From Cinclus cinclus (taxonomy: Eukaryota; Chordata; Aves; Passeriformes; Cinclidae), in contig NC_085048.1 of assembly GCF_963662255.1 (NCBI RefSeq), forward strand, positions 99,120,229-99,184,228: DNA of 64,000 nucleotides, given 5' to 3'. Of this stretch, positions 1-14,137 are shown in pieces; within the stretch, counting starts at the first letter, position 1; each line of letters opens with the position of its first letter. The notes beneath the pieces were generated by a model. That model made no database searches and was not told the DNA's origin. It saw nothing but the letters and a program-made list of their open reading frames with translations. A program made the translations under genes and the position numbers.

Positions 1-1348
1 GAAGTTACCATTGACATTTCTGGTGGAATTGAATCTGACAAATTATTTAAATTTAGACATAAATAGCAAAAGTTTGAGAGTAGTAACTAATGAACATCCT
101 GGAGGGTATACTCACGAAGCTAATAAAATTTTCCTCGACCTATAAGATTTTGTGTGGTTTCTATTGCTTTCAAATCAGACTCAGAACCTGAAGATCAGAC
201 AATTGTAGATGCAGTGCAGTGTGACTTTTTTATTTTATTTTTTTATGTTTTGGGAGTAAGAGAGACTTCTGAAAAGCAATAGATCAGAAAATAAATCTGA
301 TTTATCTACTGGATAAACTGGAAACAGATGTAATGAAACCCACGGATATAAGAAATATGAACAAATATGATGCAATGGTTGTACAGTCAGCAATACTTTT
401 GCAAGAATGAAGTCATGTCTATGAAATTTTATTAGGCTTCTTCAACTTGCAGTTGGAGAATGGAATAAACATGACGTGTCTGTTCTGAGGAATTAGGATA
501 TTCAAAAATGTTTTTAACATGATGCCTCCCTAAAGCTAAAATGAATTAATAGAAGTAAAGATGAAATCAAGAATTAATAACCAAATAAAAGAGAGAGGGA
601 AAAGTTGAGCAACACATGGTGGGCTCAAGTAATCAATGAAATCTGAAAGCACCAGTGATGGATCATTTCATATTTCTTTACTCTTTCATGTCTTCCTTAG
701 TAATTTGAAAGTGGATGAGAACAGTGAAATTATATTATAGGATTAAGATAACATTCTAGGCAGCAAAAATCAAAACTGATTATTAAGACTTGCAGAAAGA
801 TCTCTATTACTAAATGATGGTGATTTCAATGCAGGAATAGTTGTACCTACAAAAATAAAATTATGACCATATTTTCCAGTATGTAGATCAGACCCACTCC
901 TCAGTGAACTCTTATGCCTTCCTGGGCCCTGGGGTGAAGAATGTGAAGAGAAAGCTTCCTGTCCTGGTAAGGCCCTCAAGTTATTTTCCATTATAGATTT
1001 TAAAGGTAGGCAGAAATTTGTGGGGTTTTGACCACGGCTCAGTTTACATGCCACCACAGGTCTGCTGTCAGCTGATGGGGGTCACCCCTTCCAAAGATGG
1101 AAAAAGGATTTTTGCGCAGACATTAATTAGCAAGGCTCAGTGGCAGAGGTTTAAAGGATAGGAAAGGGGTAAAATCAGTCTCAGTAGGAATGAACCTGGG
1201 GGCAGCTTGCTGATGTTTGTGGGATAATTTGCTAACAAGGTCTGTTGGTCTTCTGTCTCAGTGATCTCAAAGGTCTTTTCTCACCTAAATGAAGAATGTA
1301 ACTCCAGATGCACCCATTTCTTGAGCACTGAGTCCAGAGCATGTGTGG
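1..1348. other. Unassigned AT-rich non-coding DNA
   Basis: No gene or repeat recognised. A 95-codon open frame on the minus strand at 770-1057 has no recognisable motif and looks like chance. Confidence 0.6.
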
Positions 1349-1565
1349 TCATGAAATTATAGAAACAGAATGGCTTGAGTTGAAAGGGACCTTAAAGATC
1401 ATCTAGCTTCAATCCCACTGCCATGGGCAGGGACATTTTCGATTAGATCAGGCTGCTCCGAGCTCCATACAATCTGGCCCTGAACACTTCCAATAACAGG
1501 GCATCCACAACTTTCCTGGACAGCCTGTTCCACCACTCTCACAGTAAAGAAAGATATAGGATCCT
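1349..1565 (-). mobile_element. CR1 LINE fragment, 3' end, antisense
   Basis: The plus strand reads as the reverse complement of an avian CR1 3' end. It opens with a degenerate copy of the terminal octamer tail, followed by the block 'gggaccttaaagatcatct', then 'ccatgggcagggacatttt' and 'gggcatccacaactttcctg', all in the order expected for CR1 read backwards. The match ends near 'cacagtaaagaaagata'. Known of the family: CR1 inserts by target-primed reverse transcription and most copies are cut short at the 5' end. Only about 220 bp of the 3' end remain and no intact coding sequence survives. The many substitutions suggest an old copy. Subfamily not assigned. Confidence 0.85.
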
Positions 1566-4500
1566 CATGGATTTTCCAGGAGTTTTTATCTTCAAAGACC
1601 CAACCCTGCTTAATGCATGTGAGCTGACAGGAATGCAGCCTGATTTGTCACACTCATGTAAAAAGTTTATGGAAATGGTGAACCTGATTTATTTGAAATT
1701 TGAAGCTCAAATGGACTCTGGAGTGGAGCTATTCTTTGTCAAGTTTCAGTGCACAGACAGATTATAAAGCTGAGCTCTGAATTAGTAAAAATAGAATTTG
1801 CAAATGAAGTGCTGACACAAGTCTCAAGCATAAGTAAGATGAACACTATCATGTATGAATGAGCCTTTCTCTCTTTCACAGTAGCTTGCCATGCAATATG
1901 CAAATCACTTGGTTTAATGAGCAGCTTCATTTAAAAAAAAAAGAATTTGTGTGTTTAAACACTCACAGACAGTTATTAATGTTTTAATTTTACAAACTGA
2001 ACTAGGATCCATAAAATTAAATCCAATAAAACTCTAAAAATAATTACAAAGGAGCCAGCTAAATGTAAATGATCATAGGTTTGTTGCCTGCTCCTGGGTC
2101 AGGGCTTCAAAATTCAGGAAGCCAAAAGGAATGTGTCTTGCAGGGAGTAAACAATAAAAACATTCATACAAAAATATATCAAAATAACTTAATTTTGGTT
2201 AATAAATCTATTATAAATAAGCTCAAAATGACTGAATTGTGGCATATAGGGATAAGGTAAGATATACACTAGTTATACATACATAGAAGGATTAAAGTTA
2301 TATAATACCTACCATGTAACCGCTTTGGAGGAATGAATACAACTTCACACAGCTTTAAAGGAAGAGAATCTCAGATGAGCAGCTTTGAATAAAATAGGCA
2401 CACACAATATTGAGGGTCTAAACTCATTATAGAGCTACTTATATACAAAATATAAAATACCTGAATAGATCTAAATAAAAAAAGCAAGCTCCCATGTATT
2501 TGCCTGGAGACACTGAATGATATCTGTCCTGCTAGAGTAGAGTATTTTCCATGTGTTTCCATACATGATTGCATCAGGGATGCATCCAGGCACATATGTG
2601 TGATAAACTACACCCTTCCTACCAGATCTAGCACCCTGTATACATCTCTGATCTTAAGCAAACTGGCTTGGTTTAAGACAATTGGAGGGCAACACTCCAG
2701 AATGAGTTCTCCCCTTTTATTTAAAGCAATCCTGCCCACCAATAAGAAGAGAATGTGAGTAGATATAAGTGAAAAAACAACAGTGTACTTAAAAAAATAG
2801 AAATAGAAACTCCTGGTCAACAAGCCAGATCAGCTCCACCCCTTCCTGGGACTGCCATGGCATTACTGCCCCAGCTAAAACACCACTTCAGGCATTCTTT
2901 GTCACCTCCTTGGGCTCCATCCTATGTATATTTATTGTACACATAAAGAAATTATTTATTAATATTTCAATGCCCTTTACCAAAAGAAAAAAAAAAAAAA
3001 AGAGCCAGAAACAAACAAAGAAAAACAAGACAGAGAGTTTGTAAGGTGCCAGTGGACCCCTGCTAGAAGCTGGGGTTAAGTACTTGTTATCTTGCAAAAA
3101 CATTATCCTCATTCTACTAATGACAATTACATGAAAATGAAGGAAGAAATTAATGTCATGCACAAAGAAGAGGTGGAATAACAGTCTGCTTGGGGAAAGT
3201 TTTGGAGGTGGTACCTTTTATACCCTACAGAAGCCCACTATAATAAAACACACAAAGATTTGAATTGAATAGTTTAATAGATTGAGCATTAATTCAGGAG
3301 GGGGGTAAAAAAGGAGGAGTCTTTTCATTATCACAAAAAAATTCAAATTATTCAGAACTTATTTTAGTAGAAGAGTTTGGGTGCATCATGTAGGTCATAA
3401 AATAGCCAAAAAACCCTCCGCAATGCTGCTTCCTATTTCAAATTTAATATAAGATATGATGCAATTAATACAATGCAGCACACCTTTATCACTCTATTTT
3501 TCTCTGCATTTCTATTTCTTTTTAACCTTTTCCAAGCTTGTTTTCCCCAATTTGGTTCTGCCTATTTGCCTGTCAATCATCCAGCCACACCAATTTTGAT
3601 ATGAGTCAATATTTGAAACTGATAACATATCTCTAATATTTTTACTTGTTTAGAATCTAAACGGTCACATTATCCACAATGTTCCCATTATGGATCTAAA
3701 GACTGTGGCTGAAAAATAATAAAAAAAATAACATTCTAGTATAAGACTTTCATGCTTGCAAAAGAAAAATGAACATGATGGAGAAACAGAGACAGATGTC
3801 AGAGTTTAAGAATAACAACTGTCGTTTCATGCTGGGCTGGTGGCTGGATGTAAGGAACAGAAGTGAGGCTGACAGAAAGAAAGACTGAGTTACTAGATAA
3901 AAAATTTTAGAGGTTTTGGTAAAAATACGTATTAAGAACAACTTGGCCTGCCCTGTCCTACAGATGCAATAGGAAGAACCACTAAATAAGTCTGGGACAG
4001 GGGAGAATAAGTTTGACAGCAAAAACACAGACAAAACAGCCAATGCAGAATTGTGAAAGCAAAGATGGTTGAGGAGAGCAGAGCAGATGGAGCAAGAAAC
4101 AAATAAGAAAGGTTTTCCTTGCTTCTTGCTTTTTAGACCCAATAATGGAATCTCATCTTCAAGGAAGGGTTTTTTTCAGACAGTTGGAACAAATTTTTCA
4201 GGTACCTTGATGTGAGAAAGCAGAAAAAATGTGCATTGGCAAGGGGAATCTAATAGATTTTAAACAAAGTTCTCTATGTTCTAGAAAACCTCTTTGGTCA
4301 GATGGCTGGAACTAAAGAAAGTATAAAATAAAGTATAGAGGAAAGAAGGAAAACTACAGCATGTTGGGAATGGATAATAGTCCTCAACTTGGTTATATTA
4401 GTTTCTGATTTATTTTATGGTTAAAATTAAAGTCATATTCTAATGAAGGTGATCCCTCTAATCTAGTGAAGAGAGAAGTAGTGATCTAATGATCAAATCA

Positions 4501-5633
4501 TGACCTTGGGTTTACTGCACCACTGGATCCATCTCTGTGGCTGCTTGGAATCTAATGGCAAGTTCAAAGCCTGAACTATACCACTGATGCTCTGCTTTTG
4601 GTCAATATTTTCTAAGTCAATACAGCTCTGTTTATCTGTATTTTAGTATTAATATTTTAAAATAACTTGATCATCTCTGAAGTTATCTTAAATGAAAGTT
4701 GGCACTTGGAACCCTATGTCTTATTTAATTTCAAAACAAATCACTAATATAATTTATAAACATATACATTTTGCAACTTTTTTTTTTTCTAATTCAGGTA
4801 ATTGTTTTCCTAACATGAAGATATAGTGAAATGTCTGTGTGCTTTTAGAAGTGTATCAATCTACCAGTTTCAGATTTATCAGATAGAAACAAATTGACCT
4901 CTGCTGTTAGTGAACAATGATAATTGGAATAGATTTTCCTCCCCCTCATTAAAATGAAGCCAAATAAATTGTAGACACTCTGAATGGAAACGTGGTAAGC
5001 AAAAGGCTTTAGTGATATTGCTACTCTAAAATATTGAGGAGCTCCCCTGGGCTGCATTTCTTTAGGGTATTTAAGAAGCACAGCGCAACAGAAGTTTAGA
5101 AAATCAAACATAGCCTATAAGCTAGTCAACAGAGACGAGAATCAAAAACATTTGTGAATACCCAAACCCCTGCACATATGTAGAAACAGATGATTAGGGT
5201 GTTGTATCTGTCAATTGGAAGTGGTTAAATGTTCAGCTGCACTGCCTTTTGAGTAAATCTCTTTTTGTAGCCCAGGTTTTAGATTTCCCCTGATTTTACA
5301 GGATGGTGCCTTGATGCTTCTAAATGCTCTGGTTGGTTAATAAGAATAATTCCATTCTTTCATCTCTGTTGCTACATTAAAATGTTCCCCTTCCAGGACA
5401 TTCAGATGATCTTCTGTAATCTTTGCAGTTATTATTTCATGCCTCATTGTTAGCGAGAAAATTTTTCAAATAGTTGCTTCAACAATTTACAAGTCATGTC
5501 ATGGATATTATGAAAAATAGGCTGTAGGACAAATAAAAAATGAATAGACATTTTTTCTGAAAAGAAATACTGCAGTTTCTCATTTAAAATTGACTGATTT
5601 GGGGAGCTGAGAAGCAGTGAATAAGTTGATTTG

Positions 5634-5680
5634 AAGACTGGTGTGAAAAACTGCACAAAAAAGACTGGTGTGCAAAACTG
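5634..5680. repeat. Imperfect tandem duplication, 27-bp period
   Basis: The 20-mer at 5634-5653 recurs at 5661-5680 with one mismatch (a to c at the 13th base). This is a local tandem duplication; no function is implied. Confidence 0.8.
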
Positions 5681-8600
5681 GACGTTATCACTAAAAAATG
5701 AGAGGTTTACTACAATTTGCTTATTAGAGGGTATTAAATGAGTATTTTGTCACATAAAATGTATTTCAAAAAGACAAAATTGGGACATATCCTTTTCAGA
5801 GGTGATGAAGAAGAGGATAAATCCAACACAGTGTTTTCATTAGGAATGGCTCACAAGTCCAATGTATTTACAGGATGCTTATTTGATTCAATAAAATGTC
5901 AGACAAAATCAAGTTTTCAAGCAAAAAATATCCTTTTAACAAAGCAAAATTACCTAATTAAACCTTTTTCTTTTAAATTTCCATTTTAGCACATATGTTC
6001 TGTAAAGTCAGAAAACCTCTTCCACAGTGCAACATTTAATCTAATGTGATTGACTGCTTTTCAGTTCCTAGGAATTTCAAGGAAAAATATATCACTGCAA
6101 AGAAAGATTGACTACTTTTTCTCTTTTTATCTACCTATATATTAACAATATTTATAGAGAGAAAATTCTGAATAAGAAAAATACCTTCCCTCTTATGTAA
6201 TTAAAAAACTCCAATCGAACAGATTGACTGTATTTCTTTTCGTAAGCCCATTATTTTCAGGTGGTCAGATACAGAAAATTATGTATTTAACTATAAATCA
6301 AGTTGTTCCTTTTTACTAGAAGATATTAAAGTCTGAATATTAATGATGTTAATTTCCAAGGATAAAAACAATGAAGATATTAGAATAGCTGTGAGGGGTA
6401 AAGTTTTGTCTAATGAAATATGAGTTTTGAAAGTCAGGAAAGTTATGTAAGGTTATAGCTGCTGTAATAATGCCTTATTGTGCTGAGTTTTATAGGGAAA
6501 ATTATTGTGTATTATTTGGATTTTGACCAGTAGACTTCTAAATACCAAGCACTATTATTCAAGGAAATGAAAATATTGGATTAGGAGTTAACTCATTATG
6601 TCAATATTAAGAGAAGTCTTGCAATGTATCTCAAAGTTAAAATGTTCAGTACTGTAAAGCTAGAACACCATCTGTCTCTACATTGCCCAGGTGAGTATCT
6701 AAGAAATACTTGTCCTGAATTATTTGCTGAAGTAGCTGAAAGATGCAGCTCTTCTCTTTCATGAAAGATGTTCAGTGAAAAATACCTCAGTGACTGGGGG
6801 AATAATGAAGGAAGAAGGTGATTTTTTAATGTTGTTTTATTCATGTGAGTTTGATAATACTTCTGTTCACTCCAGAATGAGAACACTAGTAGCTTCTTAA
6901 TCTTTCCTGGCAGACATTTGACCTTGTTCCTGTGAATCTGAAAGAACATGATTAACTTCATGTGTGTAGAAGCGGACTGAGGAAACTGTTTGAACAGAAT
7001 GGTAAACAAGGGACTTTGAGCAAATTTGGAGAAACAGAGTGGAGTTTCTTCCACTAACAGATGGCTTTGCAGCAGGTAGCAGAAGAAGATAATGAGTAAT
7101 TGAATGCAATGAATAAGCTGTCTTGGACAGGCTGTGTTTTCTATTCAGCTTCCTGCTTCCTTTCTCCTTCTCCCTTCTATAGGGACTCAACCACTAACCT
7201 ACATACTGGTGAAGCCCTCATCCCTAAAACAATTCCATGTGAAAAAAGAGATTGCAGCAGCATAAGTATGATGTGCTAATTTGGAATAAGAAGGTTTCTA
7301 ATCTGGAGTGAATGCATTAATACACTATTTGAGAAAACCAAGTTTTCCTGAGATGACATAGTTTGAGATCCCTGCCAGAAACACTACAAAGAAAAAGAAA
7401 CAGATTGGTGATTTGATAACCAACTGCTAAGGAGAGGTAGGAGGCCTTCTTCCCAGCTAGGAATTTTCATTTTTGTCATAGATTTGATGAATCATATAAT
7501 GAGATAGCTGTTTTGGAAGGACAAAAGACAGAAGTGCAGGGAATATATTTAGTGAACATTATTTGGCATGAAGAAGCAGGTATTAAGGGAAGTTATTCAA
7601 GCATGTTATAGAAGCAAGAAGTCATCAAGAGTTCTGTAATACAAATAGTGAAAAAATCTTTTTAAAACTAAAATAGAGAGTGGTCTACACTTATGTAGTG
7701 GAAATCATAAAAGCAATTTTGTCCAAAATAGAAAGTCATTTTACAGAACTTTATTTTGGAAATCTACTATAAGTTATGGAATCTCAGAAAACTGCACACT
7801 ACAGAAAGATCTTTGAAAGTTACAGCTGAAGGGGATAAAAATATGAACTGTCCTTGCAGAAGCCCTTATGGTTTCATAAAGAAGAAACAATGGCAGAAAA
7901 TACATGAGTTGAACTTTTGTATTGTATTGGTCTGTGCATATTTTGTCATTTCTCAAGAAAAACAACTGGGAGTGCAAGTCAACCTGTTCTCATAGGGGAA
8001 CACTGATTTCGGTGTCAGGCAAGCAGAAGTATCCTACAGAACATTAAATAAAAAATCCTGTATAAATACAGGCTCACAAAATTGTTAAGAATGTTTCTGA
8101 TTGCTTTATCAGTGTTAAATAATAAAAAAAGAGTAGAAACTCTGAGTGAAGTGAAATATTATATATAGCTGGTATTATCAAAGAGAATAACTGAAGAGAT
8201 TCACATACCTAGAATAATGTAAACTGATTTTCCTCAGTCTGAAAATTAGAATACTTATTTGTGTGTGTCTGAGAAAGAGACCTTCTCTATTAGAGAAGTC
8301 ATGATCTGATGTAAGGCTACTGAAACCTCAGAAGTACTAGATCTTGAATGCCTGCAAATCAATTTATTAATGAGCACGGTTCAACAAGAAATGCAGAAAG
8401 GAGTCTGTTCTATACTAGTCAAATCAAATTAGAGAAAAGGATAAGATACCTTTTTAAAACATCATTTTAATGTTAATAGGGGCAGGTATAATTTACAGAT
8501 ATAAACTGGAGAATGCCTATAATAACTATTGTAAGAGGACTAGGTTTAAAGAATTGTAGTATTTCAAGACTAAGAAAACTTCTGAAAGAGAAATTGAGAG

Positions 8601-9654
8601 GGAAAAATTCCATGGGAATGTGAATAAATATTGAGAATGCTTGGTGCAACACAGCTCTACAGCCCAGGATAAATGCTCTAGATAGATTACTTCATTCTTA
8701 CATCATACTTAGAACTAGCACGTGTGAAAAGTCATGCAGAAGTGAAGTCTTTTCTCTGAAGTACCAGTTTGAAGTTCAAGACTTGTGTTACTTTCCTCTT
8801 TGCATGGGTATTCTTCTTTTGTGTGGCCTGGGAAAAGTCTGCGTCTTTCTTCTCTGTACAGCTCAATCCACTGAAGAACACAGGTGATGAAATTAAGGCA
8901 ACAAAGAGCTATTAAAAGCTATCATATGCTTTAAGGGAGGAGGAGATAATAAAAGATCAGTCAGTTAAAATTAGAAATTTGAACCTGTAGAAACAAGAAA
9001 GAGGGGAAGAAATGAGGAAAGACAGGGAAGAAATCCCTGTCTCTTAATGCAAATAAATAAAATAGTGGGCGGGGGTTTTTTGGACTTTATTTGGAGCATA
9101 ATAAATCCCATTGAGTTGTAGGTCAGACACCAGAAGAAGATGATGAACCACTGCATAACAAAGTAGAATAAGGCACAGGTATCCATTAATTAGAAAACTT
9201 GTTTTCTCTTTGGGAAGCTATGGAATTACAGGGTTATGTCTGGTAATGTAATTGACAGCGATGAAGCACTTCCTGGTGTATTAGCAATAACAAACAGTAG
9301 AAAGCATCTGCTAGGCATACAATTTTTTATGTCAGTAGAGCTAAAGACCTTGTGCTTTCAGGAATGATGTTTCTTAAGCTGAACTGGAACTGTTCTTTCT
9401 CCATTCGGAAAGGGACAGGAAATAGATGAGATCTTTTAAAACAAATTTAAATACACTGTGAATCCCGAACACAACACATTTCCCCCACATAAATTTGTCT
9501 GAAAATAAACTTTTTTTTCTTTTGACAGATCTGCTGAAATAGATATACTGAGGTAGCCCTAAAAAGCTGATGTGGCTTTTTAAAGAAAAACAAGCAAGAC
9601 ATACATCAGTTTATCAGAAAGGCTTTTAGTAAAACACCTGAAATTAGCAAGAAA

Positions 9655-9700
9655 AATAACAAAACAAAACAAACAAAAATCCCCGACAATAAAAAAACAA
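9655..9700. repeat. A/C-rich low-complexity patch
   Basis: Runs of 'aacaaaac'-like units with few G or T over about 45 bp. Simple-sequence DNA. Confidence 0.6.
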
Positions 9701-11895
9701 TCAAAATCCCAAACCAGTAAAGCACTACAAAACGTAAAAATTATCCCATACAATATATGCAAAATATGTCCTGCAACATAAAGTTATTTTCAGTATTTGA
9801 GACTGTTGTTTCAATGGATAAAGGTAACGCTGTATATCTAATATAGTTGTTTACAACATCTGATAGAAAAAAAAATAGTGCCATTCATATAAGGGCCATG
9901 GGAAATTAATTAAGTGGTATGTAGTTGACAGATCTTTAAAGCAGTTTTCACTGGTGATGTTTTCTAGCAGAATCTTGAGGAGATGAATTATTTTCTAACT
10001 TTATTTAGTATTACTGCAGTAGGCCAAATCACCTTATAAATGTTGTTGCACAGCTAAATTATCAAAGTCAAGGTGTTGTTTGGACTGACAGGCAAATAAG
10101 ACCACTGAAAGAAAAAAAAAAGGGGTTTTTTAAAATTATATACATAGTAACAAAGAATCCCGGTAGTGCCCACATGAATGAGTATGAGAAGAAAGAAGAT
10201 ACATCGTGGAAGTAACATGGAAATTTGTGTTATTGGAAATGAAAAATAATTTAGCAAAAACTCAATGAGTTTTGTGGCAAATTAGGGTGTAATGTGATCT
10301 ATGGTTGGATATTAATAATGTTGGAATATGTGCCTGGTTTTGGTACCTAGATTCCCATGATAATGGAGAAAAATTAAATTTCAAAAATAAAGGACTTGTA
10401 ATTAATGTTGAGTGCTTAGAGAGATGTACAAAATTACACTCTTAAAAAAAAAAGATGTGATTGCACTGTGTTGACACTTGTACATGAAACAAATGTACGA
10501 CATGCTTCAGCAAAAACAAATGTTTAAAAAAGTTATAATTTTAAACTGAAGCTAGGTAAACTTGAAAAACTAAAGCCAATGAGTATCTATAGCAAACTGA
10601 AGATGGAATAATATTTTCCTCAGTTCTTGGTGCCTGTTCTATTATTAAACTCTTATTCTTCTCTTTTTCTTCCTGTTCCAGGAATAGAAATGGTTTGTTT
10701 GGGGTTTTGTGTTTTCTTTTCTTTTTCCTGAATTTTCATCTTCTCTGTTATATGCTGCAGTATATTGCCTGATTGCCTCAATCACATTGTGTCTGCTGAA
10801 GTAAATAATACATTGTCAAGTCATGTATTATTTAATGCTGAATACATCCTTCACACGTGAATACACTGGTACACATTTACAATTTACCATGGTGCTGGAA
10901 CCTATATATACCAGATCTTATAATGAAAGAGATGAGATAATTAATTTTGAATTCATTCAAGTTGAAGTTCAAGTGCTGAACTTATTTCAATGGTGACTGA
11001 AAAGTTCAAGGTGAACTCAATTAACTGTGTAGAAGAGATTATGAAACGTTTGTAAAGGCAGTGTGTTTTCTGTTGTCTAAATACCAATGCAATCCAGCCA
11101 AAGACCAAGTGCTGAAGTATGTTTTGAGACCCTCAGCTGTCTACACTTCTTCTAACAATTATGAGGGATTGGGTTGGAGGTTGTGTTATTCCTTTTTGTA
11201 AAATGGGAAATTCTTGTACATTTAAAGCTTAATTCATATCTTAATCCATATCTGTTTCTCCACATTTCATCAGTCATATCATTTCATTGAGGTCAATAAT
11301 TTCATTGAAGTCATATAAACAGTAAATTTGAAGCTTCAAAGTTGTATACATTTGCATTATAATATAGATCCGGTTAATTTATTCTCTGATAAGCTTCAGA
11401 TCTGCATTTAATGGCTTATACATGTTACTTCCAGTGTCATTTGCCCACTGGAAACTAGGCCTCACACAGTGGTTTATGGTGGTACCCAAAGGTTTCCTGG
11501 GTTTTGCCTTGGCTGAAAATCTGAATTTCACTATTTTGGGTGGTAAAAAGTCTGGTGTTGAGGAGCATTGTCTGAATTTCGTGGTTATAGTTCACTTTGA
11601 TTTCGAGTAAAAGCCATGTTCCAATTGCCAAGGTGGTAAATTTGCACCTACAACTTCTAATTTCCACTTAATTATTCATTACAGGAGACATTAAGCAAAT
11701 TGAGAACTAAGAAGTTTGCTTATTAACTTGATCAAAAACTTCAATCCCTTGAAGCAATGATGCCTGCTCTGCATGAGTGAGTTATCCCTGACTAACAAGC
11801 TGCATGGGTGATATCTGTACCAGCAGAAACATCGTTCTTACTGATGTTGAAACTCAGGTCCTTGCCTGGGCTTTTTTCCTCCTGCATTAGCAAGG

Positions 11896-11920
11896 AAAAA
11901 AAAAAAAAAAAAAAAAAAAA
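11896..11920 (+). repeat. Poly-A tract (A25)
   Basis: Twenty-five uninterrupted A. No polyadenylation signal or gene-like sequence is seen just upstream, so it is not called as a processed pseudogene tail. Confidence 0.9.
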
Positions 11921-13730
11921 GGAACTTACAAAGCTTCATTTGACAGTTTTTCTCCTTCCAATCTGCCCAGAACTGAGCTGGGAAAATGGATTCATAAGAC
12001 CCTTGGTCATTGACACATTCGACTTGTGATAAGTCTCTGATAAGTGAGAGCACTTAAATGCAGTGATTTATGTCACCTGTGCCCTCACTACGGACAGGAT
12101 CAATGTTACTGCAGTGGCAACAGGGCTAAAGGCTTTTTTGAAGATTATTCTGCATTTTGATTTCAATGCCAATATTTTAAAGATCAGTTACGGAATGAAG
12201 TTACAGATATTTTGTATTATTCCATTTAGCAATCTTTGTATGCCTCCCCTCCCCCCCACCCTTTGTCTTCTGTGGTTGTATTTATTATATCGTTGAGCAA
12301 TATTTTTGTAGAGTATGTTCAGCCTATGTTAGTTGTCTGTAAACCCTTGGCTGAGTACTTTTTATGTGTTGTGCTTGTGTTTATGATCACTGAAACCATG
12401 TTAATATTGGTTTAGCAAGGAGGTAAGATGTGTCAGGCAAGAGGACTGTGAAAGTATTCTGGATAATTAGAGCAAAAATTTTAGTTGTTACTATTAAAGT
12501 CCAGTAACTGTCAAAATATTTACAACTTGTGAATCTTGTTCCTGAGTGCAAAACTTTACAAACACAATCTGGTGCGTTATGTTAGAAAAATAATGTTTTA
12601 TTTAAGCTTATTATTACCTTGAAGAGCTAGAATATGTGTTATCAAAACTGTTAACATATGCAATATTTACTTATGGATAAATACATAAAAGAAAAGAAAG
12701 ATTATATCTTGTGATTAAAGACACTGAATTAAATTTTCATGTGATTGATATGTTTTATATGATAAATATAAATATTTTTGTGGATTTGCTACAGGATTAC
12801 AGTATAAGTCTGGAAGTATACAAGTTATTTCCTTTGTGTACAAGACTACCAACTATAAATTGGTATCCCAGGATTTGCTTTCAGAATTTTAATTTTAAAC
12901 TTTTGCTGGAATTATGGCTTTGCAGCCATTGAGCTCAACAGCAAAATTCTCAGACGTTTCCTAAAGTAACAATGGGCACCACGTTAAGAGGTTTGATAAT
13001 TGTGCATAGGTTTGAATGTCTGAATTTAATTGTGCGGCAAACAAGTTAAAAAAAACCAGTGACTTCTGCCTCACTTATAAAAATTATAATTTCACAATAA
13101 GACGATTTTAATTTTCCAGTCACCTTTGTATATGATGCTTAGAATAAGATGTTTGGGTGTGACATGTGTGTATTTCCAGATAATTATCATTTATGTGCTT
13201 GATAAGTAATTTACACTTGAAAAAAAAGCTTATTCTCTTTTCAAAATATCCTTATTTGTTAAATTCAGTTATATATTAAACTGACCCATTGCATAAAAAA
13301 TAAACTCAATATTCTGTAAACCTGGAATTATAGGTTAACAGACTGTTAATTAAGCACTATAATTCTATAAAAAGCACGTACTTGAGAAAAGAAAAAAGTG
13401 CAAGAGGTCCTAGTGAAGAACTGTAAAAACATATTGAAAAATGTTCTCCCAAAGTAGAATTTTAAACATTAGTGCAATTTTTTGAGTCTAATATTATACA
13501 GTTTCAGCCTTTACATATTTAAAATATTAAATCTTTGACACTTTTAATATTACTGAAGTGCTTGAATTTTATTCTTCCTGTGCAAAAAAACAGAGCTTTC
13601 TAAGCTTCAATTTTAACAAAGTCAATTCTACTAATCAAAAAATAATTAGCATTAAATTCCTCTAGCTGCAGAAGTGGTTTATGTACTTTTGAGTCCCATA
13701 GTGTTTGTGTACTGCTGATTTTGGTGCTTA

Positions 13731-14137
13731 TCATAGAATCGTAGCATGACTTGGGTTGGAAGGGACCTAAAAGGTGACTTTGTTCCAACCCTGTTGTCAT
13801 GGGCAGTGCTTCATTCCAGACCAGGTTGCTCAGAGCTCCACCCAACCTGGCCTTGAGCACTTCCAGGGATGGGGCATCTACAAATTCTCTGTGCAAACTG
13901 TGCCAGTGTCTTGCCAATTTCACAGTAAAGAATATTTTTCTAATATCCAATTTAGCCCTAGTCTTTCAGATTAAACCCATTCCCCTTTTCCCTGTCACTA
14001 TATGGTCTAGTAAAAAGGCATTGACCCAGGTGCAGCACCTTGCACGTGGTCTTACTAAACCTCATGAGATTCCATTGTCCCACTTCTCAAGTTTGTCCCT
14101 TTTCATGGCATCCCATCTTCAGGTGTGTCATTTTTGT
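13731..14137 (-). mobile_element. CR1 LINE fragment, antisense, with internal deletion
   Basis: Read on the minus strand, this is the last part of CR1 ORF2 plus the 3' UTR. The tail 'tcatagaatcgtagcatga' at 13731 is the reverse complement of the CR1 terminal octamer repeat. The block to about 14024 covers the 3' UTR and C-terminal coding part. The next block, to about 14137, encodes the more upstream CR1 motif NLMRFSKTTCKVLHLG. In full-length CR1 several hundred bases separate these two parts, so an internal deletion joined them near 14024. Stops and frameshifts break the frame. The copy is dead and moderately diverged. Confidence 0.9.
13819..13956 (-). pseudogene. Remnant of CR1 ORF2 C-terminus
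   Basis: The minus-strand translation contains 'DIRKIFFTVKLARHW' followed by 'VDAPSLEVLKARLGGAL', which matches the conserved C-terminal end of the CR1 reverse-transcriptase polyprotein as I know it. The endonuclease and reverse-transcriptase catalytic domains are absent. The open frame runs on into the 3' UTR, so its length has no meaning as a gene. It is a fragment of the element at 13731-14137 and not a host gene. Confidence 0.85.

Larger units (their letters stand above)
1566..13730. other. Long unassigned AT-rich stretch, no gene seen
   Basis: About 12 kb without a recognisable gene. The longest open frame is 152 codons on the minus strand (6596-7054), overlapped by another of 97 codons; neither shows a domain, signal peptide or splice context, and I judge both as chance. 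Small items are a poly-A tract near 2984-3002, an imperfect 20-bp direct repeat at 5634-5680, an A/C-rich low-complexity patch at 9655-9700 and A25 at 11896-11920. The block at about 2608-2880 is somewhat richer in GC and could be an old retroelement fragment, but I could not assign it. Confidence 0.55.

Noticed and set aside
6596..7190. Overlapping 152- and 97-codon minus-strand open frames
   Set aside because: No recognisable domain or motif, and both lie in two frames of the same DNA; open frames of this size are expected by chance in 64 kb.
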